DNA of 64,000 nucleotides from Bradyrhizobium amphicarpaeae (GCF_002266435.3 NZ_CP029426.2:4618001-4682000), one strand, 5' to 3'. Shown: positions 26,787-36,154, counted from the stretch's first letter. A program made the numbers and translations. Notes: a model not told the origin generated them from the sequence alone.

Positions 26787-27390
26787 TTGGATGCAGCGCC
26801 GGTTGATATCCGGCGCCCAGCGCCCGCAATGTGGACGGCGGTGTCAGCAGCATTGGGCTCTCCAGATCGTTGCCGGCGCGGGCATAGCCGGCCGCCGACC
26901 ATCGCCACAGCCGAGCCTTCGTCACCAGAAAGCTCTCCTCGCCCTGCTGCACCATCGCGCCGTCAGGCAATTCTGCCACCGGCATCGGCAGCGCGTGCAG
27001 GCGCTTGCGGCCATGATCCAGACGCTCCAAATGGAGCTGGGCGTCCATCGCCTTCGCACTCACCTTGCTCACGCCGTTGCCCGCCTCCCACGCGGCGCGA
27101 AAGCGATTGGCGTCGTCGCGGCGGCAGAAGAAGCAGGGCCGGTGACCCGCGGCAAAGGCCGTGGCCTCGTCGAGAAAGAACAGCTCGGTCCAGCTCCGCC
27201 GCGCCATCACCGGCCGCCGCCAGCCGCGGAATTCACACAGGCAGGTGATCCAGGCCGGCGACGACCAGCGCTTGTTCAGCAGCGTCTTCGTTGCGGGATC
27301 GTGGATGATGCCGCGATTGCCGGTGAACAGGCCGCGATGCGGAGTAGCGATGATGTCACCGGTGGGGGTGACGCGGTTCTGCAGGGGCAT
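26773..27390 (-). CDS. Conserved hypothetical protein with Cys-x2-Cys motif
   Basis: The 205-residue protein carries CLCEFRGWRRPVMA and GHRPCFFCRRDDANRF, the latter resembling a metal- or nucleic-acid-binding knuckle. The rest is rich in Arg, Trp and hydrophobic blocks without a recognised fold. It has no signal peptide. The N-terminal part (ATPHRGLFTGNRGIIHD) looks like a structured strand pair. I do not recognise a function; the style fits a conserved alphaproteobacterial protein of unknown function. Confidence 0.65.
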   Translation of the reverse strand: MPLQNRVTPTGDIIATPHRGLFTGNRGIIHDPATKTLLNKRWSSPAWITCLCEFRGWRRPVMARRSWTELFFLDEATAFAAGHRPCFFCRRDDANRFRAAWEAGNGVSKVSAKAMDAQLHLERLDHGRKRLHALPMPVAELPDGAMVQQGEESFLVTKARLWRWSAAGYARAGNDLESPMLLTPPSTLRALGAGYQPALHPTALD

Positions 27391-27403
27391 GGCGGCCTCC
27401 GCT

Positions 27404-27520
27404 CGTCATTGCGAGGGAGCCCGCGACAAAATTGCGAAGCAATTTTGCGCTGGCGACGAAGCGATCCAGACTATTTCCGCGGATACATTCCTGGATTGCT
27501 TCGCTTCGCTCGCAGTGACG
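27404..27520. repeat. Palindromic intergenic repeat, family B copy 2
   Basis: It runs from CGTCATTGCGAGGGAGCC to GCTCGCAGTGACG, with an extra inner hairpin (AATTGCGAAGCAATT). It separates the hypothetical gene from gpt. Confidence 0.88.
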
Positions 27521-27527
27521 ACGGCAC

Positions 27528-28055
27528 TCACGCAGCGCCGTCGCGCAGTGGCGGGTGGTAGGACAGCGCGGTGTCCCAGGGGAAGAAGATCCAGGTGTCC
27601 TGCGAAACCTCGGTGATGAACGTATCGACCAGCGGGCGCCCCTTCGGCTTGGCGTAGACGGTGGCGAAATGCGCATCGGGCAGCATCTCGCGGACCAGCC
27701 TGCCGGTCTTGCCGGTGTCGACGAGGTCGTCGACGATCAGAAGCCCCTTGCCGGTGCCGCCGCCGAGCTTCATGGCCTGTTCGGAGATGCCCTTCAGGAC
27801 CTGCAACTCGCCCTGCTTGTCGTGGTCGTAGCTGGCGATGCAGACCGTGTCGATCACGCGCACGCCGAGCTCGCGCGCCACGATCGCGGCCGGCACCAGG
27901 CCGCCGCGGGTGATCGCGATGACGGCGTGGAACGGGCCGACCTCGTTGAGCCGCCAGGTCAGTGCCCGGCAGTCGCGGTGGAACTGGTCCCACGAGACCG
28001 GGAAGGCCCTGCCCGCCCGCTCCTGCGCGCTCAGTTCCGGTGCTTCACCAGCCAT
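27528..28055 (-). CDS. gpt: Xanthine (xanthine-guanine) phosphoribosyltransferase
   Basis: The 175-residue protein has the type I PRTase PRPP loop [16 protein letters not shown] and an upstream [17 protein letters not shown] block. The C-terminus has a hydrophobic WIFFPWD patch that stacks on the purine, as in E. coli Gpt. It salvages xanthine and guanine to nucleotides using PRPP in the cytosol. The next gene (CinA-type) ends 36 bp upstream on the same strand, so they may be co-transcribed. Confidence 0.94.
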   Translation of the reverse strand: MAGEAPELSAQERAGRAFPVSWDQFHRDCRALTWRLNEVGPFHAVIAITRGGLVPAAIVARELGVRVIDTVCIASYDHDKQGELQVLKGISEQAMKLGGGTGKGLLIVDDLVDTGKTGRLVREMLPDAHFATVYAKPKGRPLVDTFITEVSQDTWIFFPWDTALSYHPPLRDGAA

Positions 28056-28091
28056 TGTCGTCTCCTGCTTCGCCTGCCGGCAAATTCCCTG

Positions 28092-28829
28092 CTAACGGGT
28101 GATGTTCAGTCCTGCCAGCATTTCCTTCACCGCGGCCATGGCTGCCGCGAGCTTGTCCGCATCGCGCGAGCGCACCACGAGGTTGGTATTCGGCTTCTGC
28201 TCCTCGTCCATGAAGGGATAGCTGCCGATGATGGTGTCGGGATGGGCGGCGGCAATCGCGCGCAAGGGGCTGCCGATGTCGCCCTCCCGGGCGTTGGCGC
28301 GGACCGATTCGGAGAGCATGCGCACGCCCGATTTCAGCTTGGGCGAGACGATGTCCATCATCGCCTGCATGATCGAGGGCACGCCGGCCATCACGATGAC
28401 ATTGCCGATCTTGAAGCCGGGGGCGAGGATGGTGGCGCTCTGGATCAGCTCGGCGCCATCGGGGATGCGGGCCATGCGCAGGCGGGCCTCGTTGAGGTCC
28501 TGCTCGCTCCAGCGCTCGCGGAAACGGGCGACGACCTCCGGATGGTGGTCGATACCGACGCCGAACGCCTTGGCGACGCTGTCGGCGGTGATGTCGTCAT
28601 GGGTCGGGCCGATGCCGCCGGTGGTGAAGACATAGGTGTAGCGATGCCGCAGTGCATCCAGGGCCGCGATGATGTCGGGCTCGTCGTCGGAGACGACCCG
28701 GACTTCCTTCAGGTCGATGCCGATATTGGTGAGGTATTCGGCGATGAAGCCGATATTCTTGTCCTTGGTCCGGCCAGACAGGATTTCATCCCCGATGACC
28801 AGAATGCCCGCCGTGACGATCTCGCTCAT
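28092..28829 (-). CDS. CinA N-terminal/MoaB-like molybdopterin-binding domain protein
   Basis: The 245-residue protein has the MoCF fold: GDEILSGRTKDKN at the N-terminus and GGIGPTHDDITADSVAKAFG in the ligand-binding loop. It lacks the C-terminal nicotinamide-nucleotide amidase domain of full-length CinA, so it is the stand-alone form. Relatives act as ADP-ribose pyrophosphatases or remain uncharacterised. It lies upstream of gpt on the same strand, a pairing that would fit nucleotide housekeeping. Confidence 0.9.
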   Translation of the reverse strand: MSEIVTAGILVIGDEILSGRTKDKNIGFIAEYLTNIGIDLKEVRVVSDDEPDIIAALDALRHRYTYVFTTGGIGPTHDDITADSVAKAFGVGIDHHPEVVARFRERWSEQDLNEARLRMARIPDGAELIQSATILAPGFKIGNVIVMAGVPSIMQAMMDIVSPKLKSGVRMLSESVRANAREGDIGSPLRAIAAAHPDTIIGSYPFMDEEQKPNTNLVVRSRDADKLAAAMAAVKEMLAGLNITR

Positions 28830-29051
28830 ACCTTAAGTCCCTCACCTCTGGTCCCGACTTTGCCGAGGTAACGCGTTGAAGTCACGCGGTTTTGCTGCCG
28901 AAATAAGCAGTCCTCAGCCATTTTTTCAGGCAAGCCGCCACGCATTCCCGGCAAATGCCCTCTCTCCATGCTTATCGCGCTGGCCCGCCCCTTGCTACCT
29001 CCTCAAAGTCATGCACTCTTGCCGCATGGCCAGGGAGATACGTCGGGATCT

Positions 29052-30470
29052 ATGGCAGTCGCGTTTGACGAAATGAATATTCCCGGTGGGGACCTTCGCC
29101 CCGCCTATCAGGAGCTGGCACGCTGGCTCAAGGAGACGCCTCCCGAGGCGCTCGAATACCGCCGCCAGGAAGCCGAGCTCCTGTTCCGCCGCATCGGCAT
29201 TACCTTTGCGGTCTATGGCGATTCCGAATCGACCGAGCGCCTGATCCCGTTCGACGTGATCCCGCGGATCATGTCCGGCAAGGAATGGGGGGTGCTGGAA
29301 AAGGGGCTGAAGCAGCGCGTGAAAGCGCTGAACATGTTCCTGCGCGACGTCTATCATGGCCGCGACATCCTCCGCGCCGGGATCGTGCCCGAAGATCTGA
29401 TCTTTCAGAACCCGGTGTTCCGGCCCGAGATGAACGGCCAGCAGGTGCCGCACGACGTCTACGTGCACATCGCCGGCATCGACATCGTCCGGATCGATGC
29501 CAACGACTTCATCGTGCTGGAGGACAATGCGCGGACGCCGTCCGGCGTGTCGTACATGCTCGAGAACCGCGAGATCATGATGCGGCTGTTTCCGGATCTG
29601 TTCGCCCGCCACAGGGTGGCGCCGGTCGAGCGCTATCCGGACGAACTGCTCTCGGCGCTCCGCTCCGTCGCGCCGCTAAGCGCCTCGGGCGAGCCGACCG
29701 TCGCCCTGCTCACCCCCGGCGTCTACAACTCGGCCTATTACGAGCACTCCTTCCTCGCCGACAAGCTCGGCATCGAGCTGGTCGAGGGCCGCGACCTCAT
29801 CGTCAAGAACAACGAAGTGTTCATGCGGACGACGGAAGGGCTGAAGCGAGTCGACGTGATCTATCGCCGCGTCGACGACGACTTCCTCGATCCCCTCACC
29901 TTCCGCCCCGATTCCGCACTCGGCGTGCCCGGGCTGATGTCGGCCTATGCGGCCGGCAACATCACGCTCGCCAACGCCGTCGGCACCGGCATCGCCGACG
30001 ACAAGGCGATCTACTCCTACATGCCCGACATCGTGAAATTCTATCTCGGCGAGGAGCCGGTCCTGAAAAACGTGCAGACCTGGCGCTGCCGCGAGCCGAA
30101 GGACCTCGCCTATGTGCTGGATCATTTGAACGAACTCGTCGTCAAGGAGGTGCACGGCTCCGGCGGCTACGGCATGCTGATCGGGCCAGCCGCGACCAAG
30201 GCAACGATCGAAGCGTTCCGCGAGAAGCTCAAGCGCGAGCCTGAAGGCTTCATCGCCCAGCCGACGCTGGCGCTCTCGACCTGCCCGACCTGCACGGCGT
30301 CCGGACTCGCACCGCGCCACGTGGATCTGCGACCGTTCGTGCTGACCGGCAGCAAGACCACGACGATCGTTCCCGGCGGGCTGACACGCGTTGCGCTGAA
30401 GGAAGGCTCCCTGGTGGTGAATTCGAGCCAGGGCGGCGGCACCAAGGACACCTGGATTTTGGACGAGTAG
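29052..30470 (+). CDS. Circularly permuted ATP-grasp protein (CP_ATPgrasp type)
   Basis: I choose the ATG at 29052; the frame is open to 28968 but upstream residues look non-coding. The 472-residue protein has the family blocks RIGITFAVYGD, LEDNARTPSGVSYMLENR and VKEVHGSGGYGML, the last being the nucleotide-binding glycine-rich part of the permuted ATP-grasp. Such enzymes join a carboxylate to an amine with ATP; this subfamily is proposed to ligate peptides or amino acids. The alpha-E gene begins 4 bp later, and transglutaminase and Anbu peptidase genes follow: the Anbu-associated gene set. Confidence 0.93.
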   Translation: MAVAFDEMNIPGGDLRPAYQELARWLKETPPEALEYRRQEAELLFRRIGITFAVYGDSESTERLIPFDVIPRIMSGKEWGVLEKGLKQRVKALNMFLRDVYHGRDILRAGIVPEDLIFQNPVFRPEMNGQQVPHDVYVHIAGIDIVRIDANDFIVLEDNARTPSGVSYMLENREIMMRLFPDLFARHRVAPVERYPDELLSALRSVAPLSASGEPTVALLTPGVYNSAYYEHSFLADKLGIELVEGRDLIVKNNEVFMRTTEGLKRVDVIYRRVDDDFLDPLTFRPDSALGVPGLMSAYAAGNITLANAVGTGIADDKAIYSYMPDIVKFYLGEEPVLKNVQTWRCREPKDLAYVLDHLNELVVKEVHGSGGYGMLIGPAATKATIEAFREKLKREPEGFIAQPTLALSTCPTCTASGLAPRHVDLRPFVLTGSKTTTIVPGGLTRVALKEGSLVVNSSQGGGTKDTWILDE

Positions 30471-30474
30471 AGAG

Positions 30475-31419
30475 ATGCTGTCGCGTACCGCCGAAAACCT
30501 CTACTGGCTCGCCCGCTACGTCGAACGGGCCGAATATCTCGCGCGTACCATCGATGCGACGCTGCGGGTCACGGCCTTGCCGGCCGCCTATATCGGCAAG
30601 ACCAATGAATGGGACTCCGCGCTGCTCACCGCAGGCGTCGCCGCCAGCTTCTATCAGACCTACGAGGAAGCCAACGAGCACAACGTCGTCGACTACCTCT
30701 CGTTCTCCGTAGACAACCCGTCCTCGATCAGGAACTGCATCGAGGCGGCGCGGCTGAACTCGCGCTCGGTGCGCACCGCGCTGACCAGCGAGATGTGGGA
30801 CACCATCAACTCGGCCTGGATCGAGCTACAGGCGGTCTGGAACAAGGGCACCTCGACGCGCGAGGACCTCGCAAAATTCCTGCGCTTCGTGCAGGAGACC
30901 TCGCTGCGCTTCGACGGCTCGGCCTACCGGACCATGCTCCGCAACGACGCCTACTGGTTCTCCCGGCTCGGCCTGCATCTGGAGCGCGCCGACAACACCG
31001 CGCGCATTCTCGACGTGAAGTATCACGTGCTGCTGCCGGAAGAGGAGCACGTCGGCGGCCCGCTGGACTTCTATCAGTGGAGCTCGATCCTGCGCTCGGT
31101 GTCGGCGCTGACGGCCTATCATTGGGTCTATCGCGAAACGCTGAAACCGTGGCTGGTCGCGGATTTGCTCATTCTCAACGGCACGCTGCCGCGCTCGCTG
31201 GCGAGCTGTTACGACAATCTCGTGCGCAATCTCGACCAGATCGGCGTCGCCTATGGCCGCCAGGGCCCGGCACAGCGCCACGCCCGCGGCATCCGCAACC
31301 GGCTCGAACACAGCAATATGAACGACATTTTCCAGCATGGCGTGCATGAATTCATTCAGGAATTCATCACGGACAATTCCAGGCTGGGCGAAATCATCAC
31401 CAAGCAGTATCTGATCTGA
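30475..31419 (+). CDS. Alpha-E domain-containing protein (DUF403)
   Basis: The 314-residue all-helical protein starts LSRTAENLYWLARYVERAEY, the diagnostic N-terminus of the family. The inner block WFSRLGLHLERADNTARILD also matches. Biochemical function is unknown; the domain almost always occurs beside or fused to the circularly permuted ATP-grasp, as here with a 4-bp gap, so it is probably a partner subunit or acceptor-presenting protein. No signal peptide or membrane segment is seen. Confidence 0.94.
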   Translation: MLSRTAENLYWLARYVERAEYLARTIDATLRVTALPAAYIGKTNEWDSALLTAGVAASFYQTYEEANEHNVVDYLSFSVDNPSSIRNCIEAARLNSRSVRTALTSEMWDTINSAWIELQAVWNKGTSTREDLAKFLRFVQETSLRFDGSAYRTMLRNDAYWFSRLGLHLERADNTARILDVKYHVLLPEEEHVGGPLDFYQWSSILRSVSALTAYHWVYRETLKPWLVADLLILNGTLPRSLASCYDNLVRNLDQIGVAYGRQGPAQRHARGIRNRLEHSNMNDIFQHGVHEFIQEFITDNSRLGEIITKQYLI

Positions 31420-31447
31420 TGTCCCCCGGCTGACGAAAACGGGATAT

Positions 31448-31538
31448 CGTCATGGCCGGGCTTGTCCCGGCCATCCACGTTCTTGCCTTCGCGCGCCGAA
31501 GAAGATCGTGGATGCCCGGGACAAGCCCGGGCATGACG
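31448..31538. repeat. Palindromic intergenic repeat, family A copy 3
   Basis: The outer arms CGTCATGGCCGGGCTTGTCC and GACAAGCCCGGGCATGACG and inner arms CCATCCACG/CGTGGATG pair into a long hairpin. It interrupts the operon between the alpha-E and transglutaminase genes, where it could stabilise or attenuate the transcript. Confidence 0.92.
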
Positions 31539-31588
31539 AGCTTCTTCACGGTAAGCAGTCAGGCTAACCACTAACTTCACGGTCCACC

Positions 31589-32437
31589 ATGCGCCTGCGA
31601 ATCCTGCACACGACGACCTATCGCTACGAGCCGCCGGCCACCAGCGTGATCCAGATCCTGCGCATGACCCCGTGCAGCCATGACGGGCAATATGTTGCGG
31701 AGTGGCAGATCGACGTCTCCACAGACACCAGGCTCGATGCCCACGAAGACGCGTTCGGCAACGTCACCCATGTGCTGTCCTGCGGGCCCGTGGGCGATAT
31801 CCGGATCACCGCCGAAGGGCTGATCGAAACCCACGACACCGGCGGCGTGCTGCGCGGTACCGACGAGCGCTTTCCGGTGGGCATGTTCCTGCGCGACACC
31901 GACCTGACCTCGGTCAATCCGGCGATGATGGCGGTCGCGCGCCAGTTGCGCAGCGAGGCCGAGAGCGACACGCTCGGCTTCCTGCACACGCTGATGACGG
32001 AGATCGGCGATCACATGACGTTCGACGAGGACCCGACCAACAGCGGCACGTCGGCCGCCGAGGCATTCACGCTCAAGCGCGGTGTCTGCCAGGACTATGC
32101 GCACATTTTCATCGCCTGCGCCCGCACCAGCGGCGTGCCGGCGCGCTTCGTCTCCGGTCACTTCCTGCGCTCGGACGGCACGGTGCATCAGGACGCCGGC
32201 CATGCCTGGGCTGAAGCCTACGTGCCCGATCTCGGCTGGGTCGGCTTCGATCCCGCCAACAGCATCTGCGCCACCGATGCCCATGTCCGCGTCGCGATCG
32301 GGCTCGACTATCTTGGCGCAGCCCCGGTGCGTGGCACCCGCTATGGCGGCGGCTCCGAGACTCTGACGGTGGCGGTGAAGGTCGAGCAGGCCGGCCGCGG
32401 CGGGCCGTCGCAATCGCAATCCCAGCGACAGAGCTAG
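31589..32437 (+). CDS. Transglutaminase-like cysteine protease/ligase family protein
   Basis: The 282-residue protein has the bacterial transglutaminase N-terminal beta domain (RLRILHTTTYRYEPP) followed by the papain-like core. The triad is visible: Cys167 (RGVCQDYAH), His205 (GHAWAEAYVP) and Asp221 (GFDPANS). Such proteins cleave or form amide bonds. In the ATP-grasp/alpha-E neighbourhood it may hydrolyse the linkage that the ATP-grasp enzyme makes. It is cytoplasmic, with no signal peptide. Confidence 0.94.
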   Translation: MRLRILHTTTYRYEPPATSVIQILRMTPCSHDGQYVAEWQIDVSTDTRLDAHEDAFGNVTHVLSCGPVGDIRITAEGLIETHDTGGVLRGTDERFPVGMFLRDTDLTSVNPAMMAVARQLRSEAESDTLGFLHTLMTEIGDHMTFDEDPTNSGTSAAEAFTLKRGVCQDYAHIFIACARTSGVPARFVSGHFLRSDGTVHQDAGHAWAEAYVPDLGWVGFDPANSICATDAHVRVAIGLDYLGAAPVRGTRYGGGSETLTVAVKVEQAGRGGPSQSQSQRQS

Positions 32438-32507
32438 GCGCAGCCGTCCGAACCCACGGGCCGTGCTACACTCACGGGGATCAGACCTGCTCTCCTGCGA
32501 GGACCCC

Positions 32508-32915
32508 ATGGCAACCGTCAAGCTGCTTTCGGACGATGAACTCTCCCCTGAAGCGCGTGCCGTCTTCGAGGATATCCGCAAGGTGCGGAAGTCGGATTTC
32601 GTCAACAATTTCTGGCGCGCGCTGGCGCATGATCCGAAGACGCTGCGGAGGACGTGGGAGAGCATCAAGGAGGTGATGGCCCCCGGTGCGCTCGATCCCA
32701 AGGTCAAGGAGATGCTCTATGTCGCGGTTTCGATCGCGCATGGCTGCAGCTATTGCATCCACTCCCACACCGCCGCCGCACGGGCCAAGGGCATGTCCGA
32801 AGCCGAATATGCCGAGATGCTCGCCATCGTCGGCATGGCCGCGGAGACCAACCGGCTGGTCACGGCGCTTGGTGTGCCGGTCGACGAGGCGTTTCTGGTC
32901 GGTGCCGCTGACTGA
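32508..32915 (+). CDS. Carboxymuconolactone decarboxylase/AhpD-like protein
   Basis: The ATG at 32508 opens a 135-residue helical protein. It carries the full AhpD redox signature: Glu68, then 11 residues, Cys80-x2-Cys83, then His87 (HGCSYCIHSH). AhpD-like proteins use the Cys pair for peroxide or disulfide reduction. It lies on the same strand between the transglutaminase (70 bp upstream) and Anbu (90 bp downstream). I would not expect it as a core part of that gene set, so its presence suggests a redox link or a chance insertion. Confidence 0.93.
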   Translation: MATVKLLSDDELSPEARAVFEDIRKVRKSDFVNNFWRALAHDPKTLRRTWESIKEVMAPGALDPKVKEMLYVAVSIAHGCSYCIHSHTAAARAKGMSEAEYAEMLAIVGMAAETNRLVTALGVPVDEAFLVGAAD

Positions 32916-33005
32916 GTGGCGGGGCTAACCGTCCGGGGAATCGGGGGTTTCATGCCTCCCCGAAATTGGCTAGTAATTCCGCGCAAACGCGTTCGGGGAC
33001 TGGAA

Positions 33006-33764
33006 ATGACCTATTGTTGCGGAATCCTGGTTCGGGACGGTCTGGTGATGATCGCCGATACCCGCACCAATGCCGGGCTCGACAACGTCTCGACCTTCCG
33101 CAAGCTGCACATCTTCTCGAAGCCCGGCGACCGCATCATGGCGATCGCCAGCGCCGGCAACCTCGCCATCAGCCAGTCGGTACTGTCCACGCTGACCGAA
33201 GGGCTGGAGGACCCCAACACGGGTGAGATCGAGACGCTGATGAACGCGCCGACCATGTTCCAGGCCGCCCAGCGCATCGGCCGGGCGATCCGTGCGGTGC
33301 ATGCGACCGAGGGCCCCGCACTGCGATCCGAGGACGTCTCGTTCGACGTCTCGTTCCTGTTCGGCGGCCAGATCAAGGGCGCGCGCATGCGCCTGTTCAT
33401 GGTCTACACCGCCGGCAATTTCATCGAGTGCACCACCGATACGCCATACTTGCAGATCGGCGAGCACAAATACGGCAAGCCGGTGCTCGACCGCGCCATG
33501 CATTACGACGTCGAACTCTACGAGGCGCTGAAGACCGGCCTGATCTCGATGGACTCGACCATGCGCTCGAACCTCGGCGTCGGCCTTCCGATCGACGTGC
33601 TGGTGGTGCGCGCCGACGCGTGCGATGCCGATCTCAACCACCGCATCGAGGCCGGCGAGCCCTACTTCCACGATCTGCGCTCGCGCTGGTCGGCGGCGCT
33701 GCGCGCGGCGCATCAGAACATTCCGCGGCCGCCCTACAAGAACGAAAAAGAACCGAAAACCTGA
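33006..33764 (+). CDS. Anbu: ancestral proteasome-like N-terminal-nucleophile peptidase
   Basis: The ATG at 33006 places Thr directly after Met (MTYCCG), as the N-terminal nucleophile fold requires; the open frame upstream from 32916 would bury it. After Met removal the active-site set is Thr1, Asp17 (MIADTRTNAG) and Lys32 (TFRKLH). The 252-residue length and the SAGNLAISQS strand match Anbu/HslV-like subunits, which form open helical or ring assemblies. Peptidase activity of the family is weak or unproven. Its linkage to ATP-grasp, alpha-E and transglutaminase genes is the recognised Anbu context. SDR oxidoreductase follows after 24 bp. Confidence 0.95.
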   Translation: MTYCCGILVRDGLVMIADTRTNAGLDNVSTFRKLHIFSKPGDRIMAIASAGNLAISQSVLSTLTEGLEDPNTGEIETLMNAPTMFQAAQRIGRAIRAVHATEGPALRSEDVSFDVSFLFGGQIKGARMRLFMVYTAGNFIECTTDTPYLQIGEHKYGKPVLDRAMHYDVELYEALKTGLISMDSTMRSNLGVGLPIDVLVVRADACDADLNHRIEAGEPYFHDLRSRWSAALRAAHQNIPRPPYKNEKEPKT

Positions 33765-33788
33765 CAACTGAAGAAAAGGCAGGAAACG

Positions 33789-34547
33789 ATGAGTGAAGCA
33801 AAGAAGATCGCCGTAGTGACGGGCGCCGGCACCGGGGTCGGGCGCGCCGCGTCGCTGGCCCTGATGAACACCGGCTTCACCGTGGTGCTGGTCGGGCGCC
33901 GGCTCGACATGCTCGAGGAAACCGCGAAGCTCGGCCCCGCCGGCAAGAGCCTTTGCGTCACCGCCGACATGACCAAGCCGGAACAGATCGCGGCCCTGTT
34001 CGACAAGGTGAAGGCGACCTATGGCCGCCTCGACGTGCTGTTTAACAATGCCGGCATGGGCGCGCCCGCCATCCCCTTCGAGGACCTCAGCCTCGAGCAG
34101 TGGCAGGCGGTGGTGAACACCAACCTCACCGGCCCCTTCCTGTGCACCCAGCACGCCTTCCGCATCATGAAGGACCAGAGCCCGCGCGGTGGCCGCATCA
34201 TCAACAACGGCTCGATCTCGGCGCATGCGCCGCGGCCGCTGTCGGCGCCCTACACCTCGACCAAGCACGCCATCACCGGCCTGACCAAGGCCTCAAATCT
34301 CGACGGCCGTGCCTACGACATCGCAGTCGGCCAGGTCGACATCGGCAATGCCGCGACCCCGATGACGGACCGCATGGTCAACGGTCCCGGCGTCCTGCAG
34401 CCGGACGGCACGTCGAAGCAGGAGCCGCGCATGGACGCGAAGGCGGTCGGCGACGCCGTCGCCTACATGGCCGGCCTGCCGCTGGATGCCAACGTGCTGA
34501 CGATGACCGTGATGGCGACCAAGATGCCGTTCGTCGGACGGGGTTGA
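33789..34547 (+). CDS. Short-chain dehydrogenase/reductase
   Basis: The 252-residue protein has the classical SDR cofactor motif [12 protein letters not shown] (LFNNAGMG), the catalytic Ser (NNGSIS) and Tyr-x3-Lys ([10 protein letters not shown]). The acidic/basic pattern after strand 2 (VGRRLDML) suggests NADP preference. It acts on an unknown alcohol/ketone pair. The 24-bp gap after Anbu suggests read-through, but the family is too common for this to imply a shared role. Confidence 0.93.
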   Translation: MSEAKKIAVVTGAGTGVGRAASLALMNTGFTVVLVGRRLDMLEETAKLGPAGKSLCVTADMTKPEQIAALFDKVKATYGRLDVLFNNAGMGAPAIPFEDLSLEQWQAVVNTNLTGPFLCTQHAFRIMKDQSPRGGRIINNGSISAHAPRPLSAPYTSTKHAITGLTKASNLDGRAYDIAVGQVDIGNAATPMTDRMVNGPGVLQPDGTSKQEPRMDAKAVGDAVAYMAGLPLDANVLTMTVMATKMPFVGRG

Positions 34548-34617
34548 ACTCAAAACTGCGAAAACAACCCCATGCACAGTAGGGATCTCATTGATTTCCC
34601 TAGGCTCTGTCCACGGT

Positions 34618-34751
34618 CGTGCCCCGGACGCTGCGCGGCATGAAATGACGCGCTGCTGAGCCGGGGCCCATGCCTCGGCGATCTCGTGCTCGGCCCTCTG
34701 GGTCCCGGCCCTGCACCGCAACGCTGACGCGTTGCGGCTTGTCCGGGACAC
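34618..34751. repeat. Intergenic repeat with internal hairpin
   Basis: It begins CGTGCCCCGGACGC and ends GTCCGGGACAC. An inner stem CCGCAACGC/GCGTTGCGG (34716-34737) is clear. The style matches Bradyrhizobium-type intergenic elements, but no second copy is in this window. It lies between convergent genes. Confidence 0.7.
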
Positions 34752-34763
34752 AAAACCGTCTCC

Positions 34764-36002
34764 CTACTCCAAACTCTCCACCTTCCGCAGGCTCGGAAAC
34801 AGCTTCATCCAGAGCAGCGCCACTGCGACGGTGGCAACGCCGCCGAGCACGGCGGCGGGCATGGCGCCGAGCAGCGCGGCGGCCACCCCGCTTTCGAACT
34901 GGCCGAGCTGGTTCGAGGCGTTGATGAAGAGGAAATTGACTGCTCCGACCCGGCCGCGCATCTCGTCGGGCGTGGACAGTTGCACCAGCGAGAAACGGAT
35001 CACGACACTGATCGTATCGGCGGCGCCGAGCACGGCGAGCGACAGCACCGACAGCCACATCCACGACGACAACGCGAACACGATGGTGGCGAGACCGAAC
35101 ACGATCACGGCCTGGAACATGCGCAGGCCGACATGCCTGGAGATGGCGTGACGCGCCAGCACCATGGTCATCAGCAATGCGCCGACCGCGGGCGCTGCAC
35201 GCAGCACGCCGAGCCCGACCGGGCCGGTCTGAAGGATGTCGCGGGCATAGATCGGCAAGAGCGCAGTGACGCCGCCGAACAGCACCGCGAACAAATCGAG
35301 TGAGATCGTGCCGAGGATGGCGGGATTACTGCGAATGAAGCGGACGCCGGCAAAGATGTTGTCCGACGCCGTCCCCTCCTTCGCGATGGCCTGCGGGCGC
35401 GGGCGGATGAAGCCGGTCAGGATCATCCCGAGAATCCAGAACAGCAGCATCATGGCATAGGCCAGATGCGGGGCGACCGCATAAGCGAAGCCGCCGAGAG
35501 CCGGCCCCGTGATGGTCGCGACCTGCGCCGCGCCACTGGAGACGGCGGTGGCGCGCTGCAGCGAACCTTGCGGCGCGATCAGCGGCAGCAGTGCCGCCGT
35601 GGTCGGGCTCTCGAACGCGCCGGCAATGCCGAGCACGAAGGTCGCGATGAAGATCTGCACCTCGCCGACCGCGCCGAGATAGGTGATGATTGCGAGATAG
35701 AGCGCGGTCGCGGCCTCAACGAGCTGGCAGAGCTGGACTACGCGTTTGCGCTCATAACGGTCGGCGGCGTGGCCGGCGACGAACACCAAAAGCGCGGTGG
35801 GCAGGAACTGCACGAGGCCGACCATGCCGAGGTCGAAGGCCGAGCCGGTGAGATCGTAGATCTGCCAGCCGATCGCGACCGCCGCGATCTGGCTGGAAAA
35901 GCGCGACAGGCTGCGCGAGAGCAGGAAGAACAGGAAGGCGCGATGGGTCAGGAGTTGGCCGGCGGTCACCGGTGAATTCACGGCTGCTGGCTGCTCAGGC
36001 AT
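34764..36002 (-). CDS. MFS transporter, EntS-like exporter
   Basis: I take the ATG at 36002 (MPEQPAAVNS), giving 412 residues; the frame extends upstream without family features. Twelve membrane segments are seen, with the SQIAAVAIGWQIYDLTGSAFDLG block and AGHAADRYERKRVV loop typical of the MFS_3 (EntS) group. These export siderophores or other small molecules by proton antiport. No siderophore genes adjoin it. A divergent nucleoside transporter lies 152 bp upstream. Confidence 0.9.
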   Translation of the reverse strand: MPEQPAAVNSPVTAGQLLTHRAFLFFLLSRSLSRFSSQIAAVAIGWQIYDLTGSAFDLGMVGLVQFLPTALLVFVAGHAADRYERKRVVQLCQLVEAATALYLAIITYLGAVGEVQIFIATFVLGIAGAFESPTTAALLPLIAPQGSLQRATAVSSGAAQVATITGPALGGFAYAVAPHLAYAMMLLFWILGMILTGFIRPRPQAIAKEGTASDNIFAGVRFIRSNPAILGTISLDLFAVLFGGVTALLPIYARDILQTGPVGLGVLRAAPAVGALLMTMVLARHAISRHVGLRMFQAVIVFGLATIVFALSSWMWLSVLSLAVLGAADTISVVIRFSLVQLSTPDEMRGRVGAVNFLFINASNQLGQFESGVAAALLGAMPAAVLGGVATVAVALLWMKLFPSLRKVESLE

Positions 36003-36154
36003 CGCCTGTTGGTCACCCCTGACTTTGGCTCCCCTGGATGTTCTCCGCGTGACTGACGCAGACCGGCTTGTCAACAGCGGGCCGGCCAACACCATTCCCG
36101 GCATTGCCTTTGCAGCGCAGGCGCGGCCATAATCATTGAGGGTTTGGGGACATC

